Shown: positions 4,641 to 5,380 of the stretch, piece after piece | Numbering within the stretch: position 1 is the first letter of the stretch | Layout: each line of letters opens with the position of its first letter | Assembly (NCBI GenBank): GCA_025350775.1 | Contig: JANXXF010000166.1 | Coordinates: 1 to 5,380, forward strand | Length of the DNA stretch: 5,380 nucleotides | Source: Actinomycetes bacterium | GTDB lineage: Bacteria > Actinomycetota > Thermoleophilia > Gaiellales > Gaiellaceae | Direction: 5' to 3' | The notes under the pieces: generated by a model | What the model was told of the DNA's origin: nothing | Databases searched by the model: none | What the model saw: the letters and a program-made list of their open reading frames with translations, nothing else | Position numbers and translations under genes: made by a program

Positions 4641-5380
4641 CTACGGCTCGTTGAGGTACGCGGTGAGCAGCACGTCGGCGCCGATGCGGCGCCCCTCGAG
4701 CCCGGTGAGGTCGATCGGCGCGCCGAGCGGGCCGACGAGCGGCGGCCCGCTGCCCGCGATGACCGGCGCGACGAAGAGCATGACCTTGTCGACGAGACCC
4801 TCCGCGAGGAACGCGGCGGCGAGGGTGGGGCCGCCCTCCAGCAGCAGGCTCTGGACGTCCTCGGCGGCGAGCGCAGCCAGCTCGGTGGCGAGCGGGCCGG
4901 AGCGGAGCTCCAGCTCGGAGCCCTCGGGCAGGGGCCCGTGGCCGAAGGCGAGCCGACGGGGCTGACGGGCGACCGGCACGTCGCGCGCGTCGAGGCGCGG
5001 GTTCTCCAGCCGGACGGTGCCCATGCCGGCCGCGACCGCATCGGAGGCGGCGCGCAGGGCGTGCACCAGCAGGCGGCTCTCGGGGCCGGACACCCAGCGA
5101 CGGCCTGGCACGGCGACGCGCCCGTCGAGCGTGACGGCGCACTTGAGCGTGACGAACGGGCGCCCCTTCACGATCCAGGTGCGCCACGCCTCGTTCTGCC
5201 GGCGGGCACGGACGGCGACGGCGCTGTCCCGGGGTGCCACCTCGAAGGCGATCCCCTGCGCGGCGAGGCGCGCCGGACCGCCCCCGACCTCCGGGTTCGG
5301 GTCGAGCGAGGCCGCGACGACACGCGCCACGCCCGCCTCGCTGCACGCGTCCACGCACGGGGGAGTGCGCCCGTGGTGGG
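4641..5380 (-). CDS. ribD: Bifunctional pyrimidine deaminase / reductase RibD (5' end beyond right edge)
   Basis: RibD deaminates the pyrimidine product of GTP cyclohydrolase II and then reduces its ribosyl side chain with NADPH. The visible 245 residues begin inside the deaminase domain at HHGRTPPC, whose Cys is a zinc ligand. The upstream His-Ala-Glu and first Cys motifs, roughly 100 or more residues, lie outside the window. After a linker ending Gly-Arg-Pro-Phe-Val-Thr-Leu-Lys (about residue 72) comes the complete reductase domain: Leu-Asp-Gly-Arg, Trp-Val-Ser-Gly-Pro-Glu, Gly-Thr-Val with Asn-Pro-Arg-Leu, and Leu-Glu-Gly-Gly-Pro-Thr-Leu (about 179-185). The frame is open to the edge, so the GTG at 5352-5354 is an internal valine and not the start. 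The TAG stop is at 4641-4643. It is the first gene of the cluster within the window; any leader or FMN riboswitch would lie further right. Confidence 0.95.
   Translation of the reverse strand, partial: HHGRTPPCVDACSEAGVARVVAASLDPNPEVGGGPARLAAQGIAFEVAPRDSAVAVRARRQNEAWRTWIVKGRPFVTLKCAVTLDGRVAVPGRRWVSGPESRLLVHALRAASDAVAAGMGTVRLENPRLDARDVPVARQPRRLAFGHGPLPEGSELELRSGPLATELAALAAEDVQSLLLEGGPTLAAAFLAEGLVDKVMLFVAPVIAGSGPPLVGPLGAPIDLTGLEGRRIGADVLLTAYLNEP

Noticed and set aside
4012..5358. Upstream extension of the dehydrogenase frame through ribE and ribD, suggesting a 745-residue fusion
   Set aside because: The extra 449 residues are Arg/Ala/Pro-rich and out of frame with the conserved RibE and RibD proteins. 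The real start is the Rossmann N-terminus at 4011.

Overview
The window is very G+C-rich (third codon positions are almost all G or C) and looks like chromosomal DNA of a high-GC actinobacterium. Three things suggest this: the gene order ribD-ribE-ribBA-ribH, the zinc-binding (four-cysteine) form of ribosomal protein bL28, and frequent GTG starts without Shine-Dalgarno sequences. A deep-branching class such as Thermoleophilia is my best guess, but it is an inference from protein style and not a database result.

Nearly everything is on the minus strand, so genes run from right to left. At the right edge is ribD (deaminase/reductase, 5' end outside the window). It is followed by ribE (riboflavin synthase), an NAD(P)-binding beta-hydroxyacid dehydrogenase whose ATG overlaps the ribE stop codon by one base, ribBA (DHBP synthase fused to GTP cyclohydrolase II), and ribH (lumazine synthase with an unusual acidic N-terminal extension). 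Together these give every dedicated enzyme from GTP and ribulose 5-phosphate to riboflavin, except the pyrimidine phosphatase, which is usually encoded elsewhere. The dehydrogenase has no known step in this pathway and is the odd member.

Further left, still on the minus strand, are rpmB (bL28) with a strong GC hairpin just after its stop, a single-domain response regulator with a poly-alanine tail, and an 81-residue N-terminal half of a 2'-5' RNA ligase-like (LigT/2H) protein. The LigT-like frame ends abruptly where it meets the C-terminal codons of a plus-strand gene entering from the left edge. The two frames overlap by 10 bp.

The most interesting non-coding signals are at gene starts. An 8+8 bp inverted repeat, extendable by 5 bp, covers the ribE start codon and nearly the whole ribD-ribE gap. 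TANNNT -10-like hexamers lie 6, 7, 7 and 10 nt before the starts of ribBA, ribE, the response regulator and rpmB, suggesting leaderless or near-leaderless transcripts inside the cluster. I see no mobile element, CRISPR array, RNA gene or defence system. No stretch longer than about 125 bases lacks a gene. I did not find a clear previously undescribed system; this is mostly an ordinary biosynthetic region with some unusual details.
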